The position numbers were made by a program, and so were the translations under genes. This document shows, in pieces, positions 48,803-57,795 of a stretch of DNA of 64,000 nucleotides. The first letter of the stretch is position 1, and every line of letters begins with the position of its first letter. The notes beneath the pieces are model-generated. The model was given only the letters and a program-made list of their open reading frames with translations. It had not been told where the DNA came from and made no database searches. The DNA is from Cytophagales bacterium (GTDB taxonomy: Bacteria > Bacteroidota > Bacteroidia > Cytophagales > 172606-1): the NCBI GenBank assembly GCA_030446715.1, contig JAUJMU010000001.1, positions 907,297 through 971,296 of the forward strand, read 5' to 3'.

Positions 48803-50384
48803 TTATGGAAGTTGCCTTTTCAGGTTGTTGTAAAGGATCAGAACCGAAGCCCCGACTGGTGCCATTCCCAGCCCAATGCCGGGGAAGCCCCGACCACCCC
48901 GTAGGTAAAAGAGCCCAGGGCAATATCTGTATCATTGTCGCCGTCAAAATCGCCGGTTTCCATCACCAGCCACTTCCCTTTTGCGGCATTTTTAAAAGTC
49001 CGGGGCGTGTACTGCCCGTTACCGGTATTTTCAAAATACACGAATCCCTCTTCCGGGGCACCGTTGTAGTCCGGAAAAAGGATATAACGGCAATGTCCAG
49101 ATCACCGTCCTGGTCAAAATCCCGGGCTTCGGCCTGAGTAGCGCCGTGCAGCGGATAAAACCATGACTCCCTGAAAACGCTGGCACCGTCGTTCAGAAAA
49201 ATCCGCACTCCGTGGTACTTCTTCAGAGAAACAGAATAGTCGGCGTTGTCACCATTGGTGTAGAGAATATCCTCAAAACCATCTCCGTTGAAGTCAGCCA
49301 TCTGAAAATAACTCGACCCGTAAACGGAAGGAAACCGCAGCAAAACCTTTTCTTCAAAACGGCCGCCGCCCTGGTTTTCAAACATCCGGATTCCTTCGTC
49401 GCCCTGTCCCATCAGGGCAACCAGGTCCGGCTTCTGGTCCCGGTTCAGATCCCGGACGATTACCTGCCGGGTGCCGGGTACTGCTTTCAGCACTTGCTCC
49501 GCGGGAGCCTGCCCGGTGGCCGCGGGGCTTTTATACCACGACAGACTGCCGGTGTAGTTGCCATGGTTGCAAACCACATAATCCGGCCGGCCATCCAGAT
49601 CGAGGTCACTGACGGCAACTCCGACGGGCCGCACCAGCTTTTGCAGCACCGTCTCCTGTACGGCTACCTTTCCGGTGGTGCCGAGGCGGATCAGTTTGCC
49701 CGCGGCCAGATCATTGGGGATCATCATGCCCATCAGCACCATAAAATTTTCTCCGCCGGGCCCGGTCACCAGATCAGCGGGAGCACTTCCTGCGGCGGTT
49801 GAATCAATTACCCGTAAGGATCTGTCCAGACGGCGCACCATTCCGCGGCTGTCTCCGACCCAAAGGTCTCCGGTAGCTTTATCGTGCCGGATCAGCGTGG
49901 TCAGGGGAGGAAGAAGGGGATCGAACCGCAGGCTGACCGCATCAAAAGAGGGTAAATCGGGCACTACGGCAATGGCACGCTCCTGCGGCGGGGCTGTGTC
50001 CGGGGCTTCCCGCAGGTAATATTCGTTGATTCGGGCCCACGACACTGAATCAATGAGCGGCCTTTCCGGGAAGATTCCTGCTTCCATTACGGTACCTATT
50101 TCTTCCATCCGCAGTTCCTCGTATGGACTGATGTCCGACTGCTGGATGCCCAGCCGCATCGCCATCCGGGGCAGTACGCCTTTCTGCCAGATGTCTTTGG
50201 GCAGCAACTGCGGCTCCGGAAACAGGTGACAGCCACTGCAGACAGCAACCGCCAGCGCCTGATCACTTAAAGCAGCCGTTTGGGCAGTACTCAGACTGTT
50301 GGTGTCCGTAATGGTGCCGCTATCGCCGGAGGTGCAGCCGGTCAGGGCAACTATTCCCGATAAAATGTAAAGCCAGTATTTCAT
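48803..50384 (-). CDS. VCBS/FG-GAP lipoprotein with c-type heme motif, frameshifted
   Basis: ATG at 50384, lipobox LTGC (KYWLYILSGIVALTGC). A heme motif VCSGCH lies at about residue 45, with LPKDIWQKGVLPRMAMRLG after it, as in small exported cytochromes. The rest is FG-GAP blades: LDLDGRPDYVVCNHG, DLNRDQKPDLVAL, DFNGDGFEDILYTNG, DFDQDGDLDIAVI. The frame is lost at 49075-49079 (T5 where T6 reads SFFPDYNGAPEEGFVYF) and again at 48850-48853 (G4 where G5 reads WHQSGASVLILYNNL). Repaired, it ends at 48803 with ...LKRQLP and has about 526 residues. Blade-plus-heme fusions suggest electron transfer or a sugar dehydrogenase-like role at the cell surface; inferred. Confidence 0.8.
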
Positions 50385-50446
50385 GATTCTGAGGCAAGGC
50401 CTGCGGTCTGATATCACCCTTCTTCTACCTGTAACCTCATAGCTGC

Positions 50447-51220
50447 CTACTTGGTGGCCACGTAAAAAAAGTCGAGGCACGTTTCTACTTCCCGGTCAAG
50501 AAAATAATCGGTGAAGTAAATTTCAGCCACCAGCCCAGTCGCCTGCTGCATGAGTTTCTTGCGGTTGAGTCGGTTGAGAATGTCGTAGGGGATCTGGAGT
50601 ACGGCCCGCGGCAGACGGTACTGAAGATTGAAAACATCAAAACGGGTGATCTTCTCTACCGACCGACGGTTCTGCTCGTAATAAGACATCACCTTTTCGT
50701 TGCCCTGCACGCCGTACGTGTCCAGTCTGGGGAAGTACCTCTTTACGAGTTGCTGCAGCCCGGCAGCGGTATACTCCCGCACGTGCCAGGGGTTGCGGGT
50801 AAGAGAACGCCTGATGTTGGGCGTAGTTACGATCAGTTTGCCGCCCGGCTTCAGCACCCGGTGAATTTCGCGCACAAAAAGGTCGTCGTCCCGGATGTGT
50901 TCAATTACCTGAAACGTAACTATGTAATCGAATGAATTGTCGGGCAGGCCGTTGAGCGGCGGAATGTGCTGCTCAATCAAATCGTGCTCCGGATACGCCC
51001 GGCGCAGAGTATCGAGCAGCGGCCGGTTTTTGTCGATGCCCGTGTAGTGGTCGCAGGCGGCGGAAAGCAGTTCCATGCCGCGGCCTACCCCCACACCGAT
51101 TTCGAGGAGGTTGCCGCCGGTAATCGCAGCGGCTTCGTGATACGCAAAAAATAACCGCTGATGAACCGGGTTATCAGAAACGATTTCGTGCGAGGTTATT
51201 TCGGTGGTACTGAAACCCAT
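50447..51220 (-). CDS. Class I SAM-dependent methyltransferase
   Basis: 257 residues. SAM motifs: LLEIGVGVGRGMELL (motif I), YTGIDKNRPLL (motif II), FDYIVTFQVIEHIRDDDLFVREIHRVLKPGGKLIVTTPN (given as motif IV-V region), the methyltransferase-11 pattern. The C-terminal part is basic and hydrophobic (RLPRAVLQIPYDILNRL). Substrate is not visible from sequence; small molecules or envelope lipids/glycans are typical for such UbiE/COQ5-like proteins. The gene starts 63 bases upstream of the heme lipoprotein on the same strand and may be its operon leader. Confidence 0.85.
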   Translation of the reverse strand: MGFSTTEITSHEIVSDNPVHQRLFFAYHEAAAITGGNLLEIGVGVGRGMELLSAACDHYTGIDKNRPLLDTLRRAYPEHDLIEQHIPPLNGLPDNSFDYIVTFQVIEHIRDDDLFVREIHRVLKPGGKLIVTTPNIRRSLTRNPWHVREYTAAGLQQLVKRYFPRLDTYGVQGNEKVMSYYEQNRRSVEKITRFDVFNLQYRLPRAVLQIPYDILNRLNRKKLMQQATGLVAEIYFTDYFLDREVETCLDFFYVATK

Positions 51221-51296
51221 TGAAACAATTTAAAATTGATAATTGACCCCGGTCTGTACTACAGCTAATTACCGGTTATCAACTGTCAATTGTCAA

Positions 51297-52094
51297 TTAA
51301 AATTTAACGCCCATCTTCTTCAGCTGGGACTTTACGAAATTTTTGGCCGTTTCCTTTACATTGGTGCCTACTTTTTTCATGGCGCTGTCCTCGGGCCTGG
51401 GCTTGAACACCGTGTCGTGGTACTTTAGATTCTTGAGGCTATCGGCCGCAGGCTGCGTGTAGAAATAGGCGTAGAATGACTTCCGCGTATGGCCGGGAGG
51501 AAGGCTGATCTTTGAGTAGCCGTGATACGAAATGTCACTGGTCTGAAAAATCAGGCAGCGGTTGAAATCGCAGGGTACTTTCTTTTCCAGCTTCGTCATG
51601 TCGGCATTCCACATTTCCATGGCGCCGCCGTACTCTGGTTTCCAGTCCTTGTTGAGGTAAATGAGCAGATTGAGCCGGCGGTGTACATTTTTGAGATGGT
51701 GAATGTTAAAATCCACGTGAATGTCCAGAAAACTGCCGTCTCCGCCCTGGTGCAGGCCGGTACCAAGGTTGTCATCCGTGATAAATACGTCCCGGATGCC
51801 GGTGATCTGCTCCATCCACTTGGCGAAATCGCTGGACATCAGGCATTTGCGTACCTGAGTAAAGGCCGGGTGAAAATCCGAGAAGTTAGACCCTTCCGAT
51901 TTGTTCTCGTTTAATCCCTTGTAATGCTTGCTGAGTTTTTCTACCGATGGGAAATTGTCATGCAAGGCATTGGCAATATCGGTTTGCAGAAAATTATCCA
52001 GAATAATATGTTTATACGGTTGTCCGTTTTGAAATTGAGTAGCCATTTCCTGCACCTTCTCCGGTGTCAGGTAAGCGGGATTCACGCAGTTCAT
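51297..52094 (-). CDS. 2-oxoglutarate/Fe(II)-dependent oxygenase-like protein
   Basis: 265 residues. The double-stranded beta-helix core has the iron triad H126-x-D128 (LDIHVDF) and H191 (SYHGYSK), and R204 (TRKSFYAYFY) for the 2-oxoglutarate carboxylate. HxD spacing of about 63 residues to the distal His fits prolyl-4-hydroxylase-like members (2OG-FeII_Oxy_3 group). LNLLIYLNKDWKPEYGGAMEMW is the family core text. Lysine-rich C-terminal tail. Related proteins often hydroxylate proteins or glycan-linked metabolites; substrate unknown. Same strand as the methyltransferase, 76 bases upstream. Confidence 0.85.
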   Translation of the reverse strand: MNCVNPAYLTPEKVQEMATQFQNGQPYKHIILDNFLQTDIANALHDNFPSVEKLSKHYKGLNENKSEGSNFSDFHPAFTQVRKCLMSSDFAKWMEQITGIRDVFITDDNLGTGLHQGGDGSFLDIHVDFNIHHLKNVHRRLNLLIYLNKDWKPEYGGAMEMWNADMTKLEKKVPCDFNRCLIFQTSDISYHGYSKISLPPGHTRKSFYAYFYTQPAADSLKNLKYHDTVFKPRPEDSAMKKVGTNVKETAKNFVKSQLKKMGVKF

Positions 52095-52117
52095 TTTAGA
52101 AATGATTAAGTCCGGAA

Positions 52118-52125
52118 CAAAAGTA
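52118..52125 (-). promoter_or_regulatory. -7 element (TACTTTTG) for the oxygenase
   Basis: Exact TAnnTTTG on the minus strand, 23 bases before the ATG at 52094. Confidence 0.45.
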
Positions 52126-52154
52126 ACGATATTACCGGTAAAGAAATTATTATT

Positions 52155-52318
52155 GAATGGTTACAGGGTTATATGGCTATATTGTTAAATGGCTGCATTG
52201 CTGCATTGCTGCGCATTGCTGCATTGTTTGGTTCTGAAGGGGGCATTGAGGCCATACAACCATCCCATCCAGCCATATGAATATTCAGCCATCCAACAAT
52301 TAAACAATGCAGCAATGC
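52155..52318. repeat. CATTGCTG tandem words with inverted copy
   Basis: GGCTGCATTGCTGCATTGCTGCGCATTGCTGCATTGTTT, given as words of GCTGCATT, is followed about 80 bases on by AAACAATGCAGCAATGCA, its inverse. TTATATGGCT near 52165 recalls the repeat by hemL (11871). Confidence 0.5.
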
Positions 52319-52331
52319 ACCCTTTTAGTTT

Positions 52332-53588
52332 ATGAGAAATTATACTTTGCTTCTGTTCGCAGGGCTGTCGCTGCTGTGGCAGGGCTGTTCGCGGGGGACC
52401 GCAGTTCCGCAGACGGCTAATAACGAGGAGGTTACCTACAGCAAGTCTGCCGCCATGTCTTTCCGGAGCAAGACGCTGGACCGCGATACCACGCTGCGGG
52501 TATACATCGAGATGGATGTAAGGCGGGAACCGGGCATGACGCTGGAAAAGTTCGTGAACGACTTCTCCTTTATCTACTACATCCAGGCTGACTACAACAG
52601 CAAGGAGGTGCTTTACAAGCGCGGCCTCAAGCCGAGTCTGGACGCCGTCCGGCAGAATGGCCCCGGTACCTTCGGCTTTACCTTTGAAGTGCCCAAACTG
52701 GACATGCCCACGGCCGTACTGTTTCTGGACGTAGCCGATGCCTCCTCCGGACAGCGGACGCTGCATGATGTGCTGCTGGAATTCAAGCCAACCCGCCTGA
52801 GTGACAGCTACGGGGTGTTTAACCTGCGGACCAGCTTTCCGTATCTGCGCAATCACTTCAGCGCCGAAGACACTCTGCGGATATCCAGCCTGAAAGGGAC
52901 TGCCCTCGAAATGGTGGTCACCAAATACGCCTATGATTTTGAAGCTGCCGCCTCACCCATGGGGGCCGGCAACCGCAATGCCCCGAAGGTGCTGCCCATT
53001 GACACTACCTTTACCATGCGTACCAATCAGCCGTTTGTACTGACCGAGCCGGGCCTTTACCTGTTCCGGGAAGATACCAGCCGGGTGCAGGGCATGGGCC
53101 TGCTGGTTACTGACGACCGTTTTCCGCGCATGACTCAACCCAAAGAGTTGCTCAAGCCCCTCATCTACATCAGCACCCGCAACGAGATCAAGGAAATTTC
53201 GGGCAACAATGCCCCCAAAAAGACGCTGGATAATTATTGGCTGCGCCTCACCAGCAACAACGAAGGCAAAGCCCGCCGGTCTATCCGGGCCTACTACCGG
53301 CGCGTAACTACGGCCAATCAGATGTTTACTTCCTACAAGGAAGGCTGGAAAACTGATATGGGCATGATCTATATTGTACTCGGTCTGCCCGATCAGGTGG
53401 CTCGCACCAAGGAGAAGGAAATCTGGACCTACACCCAGAACCCGAACTTTTCGGAGATCAACTTTACGTTTATCCGCCGGCCCAACCAGTTTCTGGAAGA
53501 CCACTATGAACTGGTGCGTTACCCCGAATACGAGCCGATCTGGTACCCGATTGTGGAGGAATGGCGGTCAGGGATTGTGGACCGGTAA
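52332..53588 (+). CDS. GWxTD domain-containing lipoprotein
   Basis: 418 residues with a lipoprotein signal (LLLFAGLSLLWQGC). The GWxTD domain occupies the C-terminal third: YKEGWKTDMGMIYIVLGLPDQVARTKEKEIWTY (GWKTD is the motif). It is named after a conserved motif in secreted proteins of Bacteroidota and relatives, of unknown function. The middle is beta-rich (YIEMDVRREPGMTLEKF). Ends IVEEWRSGIVDR. Likely anchored in the outer membrane and facing the periplasm. Own transcript; the barrel gene downstream is 88 bases away. Confidence 0.88.
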   Translation: MRNYTLLLFAGLSLLWQGCSRGTAVPQTANNEEVTYSKSAAMSFRSKTLDRDTTLRVYIEMDVRREPGMTLEKFVNDFSFIYYIQADYNSKEVLYKRGLKPSLDAVRQNGPGTFGFTFEVPKLDMPTAVLFLDVADASSGQRTLHDVLLEFKPTRLSDSYGVFNLRTSFPYLRNHFSAEDTLRISSLKGTALEMVVTKYAYDFEAAASPMGAGNRNAPKVLPIDTTFTMRTNQPFVLTEPGLYLFREDTSRVQGMGLLVTDDRFPRMTQPKELLKPLIYISTRNEIKEISGNNAPKKTLDNYWLRLTSNNEGKARRSIRAYYRRVTTANQMFTSYKEGWKTDMGMIYIVLGLPDQVARTKEKEIWTYTQNPNFSEINFTFIRRPNQFLEDHYELVRYPEYEPIWYPIVEEWRSGIVDR

Positions 53589-53675
53589 AAACACGCCGAA
53601 GGCCTTGCTCTTTCTGACAAAATATTTAGTAGTATTGCCATCCTCAGAAAGAAAATTTTACGACTGTTCCTCCTG

Positions 53676-54299
53676 ATGAAGTTTTTACCGGTACTCTCTC
53701 TTGCTTTTTGCTTCTTTGTGCTACGGGTACACGGCCAGGACAATGCGGCTGGTAGCCGGAAAAATAATCTTCAGGTTTCCCTGTTGCCTTTACTCAGCCT
53801 GATAGATAAGGATAAAGGCGCAGCTGTCGGCATCCGCTATGAACGCCTGCTGAGCAATAAATGGTCCGCGGCGATTTCGGGAGATTATTACCAAAGCCCT
53901 GGAAGCGGCCGGTATAATCCCCCCTCAGACCGGTGGCTTGCTTCCCGGCAAGGCTTTTCGGTGCGGCCGTCACTGGTGTATTACTTGCGGGACAAAGAGA
54001 AGACCAACCGCAACTTCCGTGGATTTTACACCGGTGGTGCCCTTACCTACAGCCAGGACACCTTCCGGTATGTCAGCAAACTAAATGGAGAGGTTGATAA
54101 CCAGACCCAGTATTTTGCACTGGCCGGAGGGGTTATCGGGTATCAGCAAGTGGTCATAAAACGAATTTCAGTGGGTGTTGAGGTTACCGGGGGCTCCGGC
54201 TATTCGGCAAACCGGCAGACCATGTACGGCTCCGCGTACCGGAGAGGATTCGGTTACTTCTACTTTGATGCCACCCTCAGAGCCGGCTACGTATTTTAG
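53676..54299 (+). CDS. Small outer-membrane beta-barrel-like protein
   Basis: 207 residues. Signal peptide (FLPVLSLAFCFFVLRVHGQ). The rest alternates as barrel strands with aromatic girdles (AVGIRYERLLSNKWSAAISGDYYQ, GFSVRPSLVYYLRD, RGFYTGGALTYSQ, GYFYFDATLRAGYVF), ending in Phe as many outer-membrane proteins do. It resembles DUF3575/OmpW-size barrels of eight strands. No more specific function. Its stop lies 16 bases from the convergent MIOX stop. Confidence 0.65.
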   Translation: MKFLPVLSLAFCFFVLRVHGQDNAAGSRKNNLQVSLLPLLSLIDKDKGAAVGIRYERLLSNKWSAAISGDYYQSPGSGRYNPPSDRWLASRQGFSVRPSLVYYLRDKEKTNRNFRGFYTGGALTYSQDTFRYVSKLNGEVDNQTQYFALAGGVIGYQQVVIKRISVGVEVTGGSGYSANRQTMYGSAYRRGFGYFYFDATLRAGYVF

Positions 54300-54314
54300 C
54301 CGGTCAGCTATTCC

Positions 54315-55197
54315 CTACAACTTCAGCGTAGCCGGCAGGTACATGGCAATCAGATCCTCGTAGTAAGAGCTTCAGCTCCGCAACGTTTGGCGGCGTGGGG
54401 CTCTTGGAATACAAATCGTACGGATTGAATTTCTGCACCCATTTAAACATTTCCCGGTCGTGGTCGTCGAGCAGGTGGTCGTAGGCATTCTCCCGGTGCT
54501 GGGCGTAAAAGGAATGGTACCGGATCATGTACAGAGCTGGCTCGGGCAGGTAGTCTTTGGTGAGCTGGTACAGGTATTCGTCGTGGCCCCACGACATATG
54601 TACATTGCGCAGGCCGCAGTTGGGCCGGTAAACGCCGTATTTTGAATTGAACTGCTCATCACAGGCATCAGGATTATCCCTGAAAAATTCCGGATACACT
54701 ATTTTGTCCGCGTGCCGGCAGCCTACCGGAAAAGTGTCACCCACCACGGCCCACTGCGGCTCCCCAAACAGGCACAGCACCTTTCCCAGATCGTGCAGGA
54801 AGCCGGTCAGCACAAACCAGTCCGGGTGACCGTCGGCACGGATTGCCCCGGAGGTTTGCAGCAGGTGTTGCAACTGATCGAGATCAGTGTCGGGGTCGGA
54901 GTCGTCTACCAGGGTGTTGAGGTATTCCATGGCTCCCCAAACGGGCATTTCCCGCTTGTCAAACTTCAGAAACTCCCTTTCTTTTTCCAGCACGAAATCA
55001 TACGTCTGATAGCGGTGGTTGAGCCGGTAGAATTCCCGCACGGTATCCCGTTCCGGGGTTTCGTAGTTGCGGTAGGCGTCCCGGGTTTTGGCGGGCTTTT
55101 CCGGTTCAGGGTACCGGCTCAGAATATCTTCCTCCCACTGATCAAGGCTGTGCAGGGGCGCTGTTTCTTCCGGCTTGAAGTTCTTGTTCGTTTCCAT
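54315..55197 (-). CDS. Inositol oxygenase (MIOX), frameshifted near the C terminus
   Basis: Diiron enzyme that oxidises myo-inositol to D-glucuronate. ATG at 55197 ([21 protein letters not shown]). The HD-domain ligands are seen in [15 protein letters not shown] (His-Asp pair), [13 protein letters not shown] and [19 protein letters not shown], with [23 protein letters not shown] behind. One extra base at 54364-54367 throws the last ~17 codons out of frame. Removing it gives [19 protein letters not shown] and a stop at 54315, the normal end. About 293 residues, close to eukaryotic MIOX length. The other inositol genes are not in view. Expected role: growth on inositol via glucuronate, or uronate supply. 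Confidence 0.9.
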
Positions 55198-55245
55198 AAG
55201 CTTCGTGTTGGGAGATTGCGCAGTACCTGATGCCAGCTTTTGGTT

Positions 55246-55253
55246 TACCTTTG
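55246..55253 (+). promoter_or_regulatory. -7 element (TACCTTTG)
   Basis: Exact TAnnTTTG about 100 bases before the DinB-like ATG at 55354; likely its promoter. Confidence 0.4.
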
Positions 55254-55353
55254 CCCCGTGCGGCCAGAAGCATGCCGTCCCTCTCAAATATAAATATGGC
55301 AACGTTTATTTATATTTTCAACCCAAAGCCGGAAAACTTGTATTTCGATTCCC

Positions 55354-55659
55354 ATGCAACCAACTGAAAACCAGCCTCAGATTCTGCTCATAGCTCAGAC
55401 GCTCCGCGACACTTACGCCGGAGCCCCGTGGCACGGATCAGGCGTGAAGGAAATTTTGCGGGGCGTTACCCCGCAGCAGGCCAGCAGCTGGCCATTGCCG
55501 GAGGCCCACTCCATCTGGGAACTGGTGCTGCACATGACGGTGTGGCGGCAGTCTGCCTGGAATAAGCTGACGGGTAATCATGCCTTTGAACGTAGACGGA
55601 TTTACGTACGACCGCAGTTGCCGGGAAGCCAGATAATTTCGCTTGGTGAATACCGGTGA
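55354..55659 (+). pseudogene. DinB-family protein, truncated
   Basis: Begins as a normal DinB/DUF664 protein: QILLIAQTLRDTYAGAPWHG, VTPQQASSWPLPEAHSIWELVLHMTVWRQSAWNKLTG. Such four-helix proteins carry three metal-binding His; here only the first (LVLHM) is present. After GNHAF, residues normally leading to helices 2-4 are missing and the text jumps to SQIISLGEYR, reminiscent of the final helix (xxGQIxxL). So 50-60 internal codons look deleted. It is 101 residues against about 150-170 in the family. Confidence 0.55.
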
Positions 55660-55692
55660 TTTATGCACTTTGCCCACCCGGACGAATACCAG

Positions 55693-56583
55693 ATGCTCCA
55701 GCTATTGACCATAAAAGTTTTCTTCCTGCTTACCCTTTTCAGTCTGTTTCTCCTTTCGGGCGAAACGACTGCACAAACCAGCCATCCCAACAAAGGCAAG
55801 GTCCGGCAGTCGTTTGAGGAGGCCGTGGAATCGGGCAAACCTGCCCGTGACCGGGGGCTGCCCGGGGAGCGGAGGTATTCGGTCCGTTCACCCGACAACA
55901 AACTTTTGCTGACGTATACCTACAATTATACTCAACCAGCCCTGCTGATCAACGCAGAAGTGGGCGGCGGACGGGCTGTCAGGTTTGAGTTGCCGGTGGA
56001 TGATGGTTTTACCAGTCATGGCCTGTTTCTCAACAACCGGGGGGAAATTTTTGCCATCACTACCGATCAGGAGGATGCATTTTACCTGATCCGGTACCAT
56101 CCGCAGACCGACCAGAGCCAGATGCTGGAGGTAGGCCCCGGTGGCAGCCGGCGCAACCGGTTTATGCCCTTTTTTGGTTCCGACGGGAAGGTATACCTGG
56201 CGAATGTTGCCGAAAACCGGGCCAGAGAGTTAGCCGGAGTAATGGTGTCGGTATTTGATTTTGAAAAAAACCGCGTGGAAGGAGTGCAGTTTCACCCGGT
56301 TTCAGCCGACCTGAAGGCCCGGATGAGTACCAAATTGCCGGAAGGCCACTACGATCTGGTGGGGTTTGAGGTAAAGCCGGGAGGCGAAAAAGTGCTGGAA
56401 CTGGAAAAGCGTACTATTGCCGCCAACAACTACCGGTACGACCCGTACGCCGTAAATGATCCGGCCTCCTGGCAGCCCCGCAAGCAGCAGGTACAGACCG
56501 GCGAGAAGATTACCATCCGGCTGGATGCCGAAGGCAAGGCTTTGTCGGAAGAAATAATTGATAATTTTAGCAGCCAGAGGTGA
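55693..56583 (+). CDS. Exported protein of unknown function
   Basis: ATG at 55693, signal peptide (LLTIKVFFLLTLFSLFLLSGETTAQ). About 296 residues, beta-rich and with a repeated pattern of hydrophobic strand pairs: YSVRSPDNKLLLTYTYN, HGLFLNNRGEIFAITTD, FMPFFGSDGKVYLANVAE, VMVSVFDFEKNRVEGVQF. That looks like a small propeller or beta-sandwich. No family recognised. It lies just upstream of nuoH on the same strand (102 bases); no other sign of a link. Confidence 0.5.
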   Translation: MLQLLTIKVFFLLTLFSLFLLSGETTAQTSHPNKGKVRQSFEEAVESGKPARDRGLPGERRYSVRSPDNKLLLTYTYNYTQPALLINAEVGGGRAVRFELPVDDGFTSHGLFLNNRGEIFAITTDQEDAFYLIRYHPQTDQSQMLEVGPGGSRRNRFMPFFGSDGKVYLANVAENRARELAGVMVSVFDFEKNRVEGVQFHPVSADLKARMSTKLPEGHYDLVGFEVKPGGEKVLELEKRTIAANNYRYDPYAVNDPASWQPRKQQVQTGEKITIRLDAEGKALSEEIIDNFSSQR

Positions 56584-56685
56584 GAGGCCGGAAAGGAGCA
56601 ATTATCCTTTCCCCCGGCAGATTTTAATCTCTGCAGCCTTTCCCTCGCCACTACTCAATACCTGTACCACACAGTTCTGTTCCTC

Positions 56686-57792
56686 ATGCTGGCATTCCTG
56701 GTCTTCCTGACTTTCCTGCTGCTGTACATGATTCTGGCCGTGTACGCAGAGCGGAAGGTATCGGCATTCATTCAGGACCGGCTTGGCCCGATGGAGATTG
56801 GTCCGTACGGCGTGGGGCAAACCGTAGCCGACCTGCTGAAGCTTTTGCAAAAGGAAGACATTGTTCCCCAGGCGGCTGACCGCTGGACCTTTATGGCCGC
56901 GCCGCTGATTATATTTACAGCCGTATTTGCCGGTTTTGCGGTAATGCCGCTTACACCTGATCTGCAAGGCTCCGGTGCGGCAATTGGCGTTTTCTATCTG
57001 CTGGCCATTATTTCCATCGACATCATCGGTCTGCTGATGGCAGGGTGGAGTTCCAACAACAAATATTCACTGCTGGGAGCCATGCGTTCCGTGGCGCAGA
57101 TTATTTCGTACGAAATTCCGGTGGCGCTGACGGTGCTTTGTGTCGCCGTGTATTGCCAGACGCTCAACTTGCAGGAAATAAGCTTCGGGCAGGGAATCTA
57201 CGCCAATGCAGTTACTAGAGAAGGGCAGGATCAGATAACCAACTACCTGTTCGGTATCAAAGCGTTGGGGATCGACGTCACTCAGTTGGGTGGTGTTTTC
57301 ACATGGAACATCGTCCGGATGCCCCTTTTTGGGGTGGTTTACATCATATTCTTCATTGCGACTCTTGCCGAAAGCAACCGGGCTCCGTTTGACATTCCGG
57401 AGGCAGAATCCGAACTGGTGGGCGGTTTTCATACCGAATACTCCGGCTTCCGGTGGGCCATGCTCTTCCTGGCCGAATACGGCATGATGCTGCTGGTATC
57501 CATGCTGGGCGCGGTGCTGTTTCTGGGCAGCTGGAACACGCCCTTCCCCAACCTTGGGCCGGTCCGCCTGGCCGACTGGACCAGCGGTGCACCGGGAACC
57601 ATGTATGGAAACATCACCGGGGCATTCTGGCTGATCCTGAAGGCCTTTGCGGCCATCTTCGTGCAGATGTGGGTGCGCTGGACGTACCCGCGGCTTCGCG
57701 TGGACCAGTTGATGCACCTGTGCTGGAAAGTACTGACGCCGGTTTCGCTGGTGCTGCTTTTTCTATCAGCCCTGTGGCGGATGCTTGGCTGA
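56686..57792 (+). CDS. nuoH: NADH-quinone oxidoreductase subunit H
   Basis: 368 residues, eight membrane helices. The quinone-site motif AERKVSAFIQDRLGPMEIG lies at 21-39, with GLLMAGWSSNNKYSLLGAMRSVAQIISYEIP, TLAESNRAPFDIPEAESELVGGFHTEYSG and the C-terminal RWTYPRLRVDQLMHLCWK, all NuoH signatures. NuoH forms the entry channel and the first proton path of complex I in the cytoplasmic membrane. No other nuo gene is next to it, unlike the usual nuoG-H-I order. The first helix is a little short, and no start codon exists upstream in frame. Confidence 0.96.
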   Translation: MLAFLVFLTFLLLYMILAVYAERKVSAFIQDRLGPMEIGPYGVGQTVADLLKLLQKEDIVPQAADRWTFMAAPLIIFTAVFAGFAVMPLTPDLQGSGAAIGVFYLLAIISIDIIGLLMAGWSSNNKYSLLGAMRSVAQIISYEIPVALTVLCVAVYCQTLNLQEISFGQGIYANAVTREGQDQITNYLFGIKALGIDVTQLGGVFTWNIVRMPLFGVVYIIFFIATLAESNRAPFDIPEAESELVGGFHTEYSGFRWAMLFLAEYGMMLLVSMLGAVLFLGSWNTPFPNLGPVRLADWTSGAPGTMYGNITGAFWLILKAFAAIFVQMWVRWTYPRLRVDQLMHLCWKVLTPVSLVLLFLSALWRMLG

Positions 57793-57795
57793 AGC

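Noticed and set aside
52155-52318. CRISPR-like array from repeated CATTGCTG words
   Set aside because: Units are 8-9 bases with no spacers and no cas genes in the window.
52185-52856. 223-codon minus-strand frame at the start of the GWxTD gene
   Set aside because: Antisense of the GWxTD gene and repeat-derived at its end (SNAQQCSNAA from CATTGCTG words).
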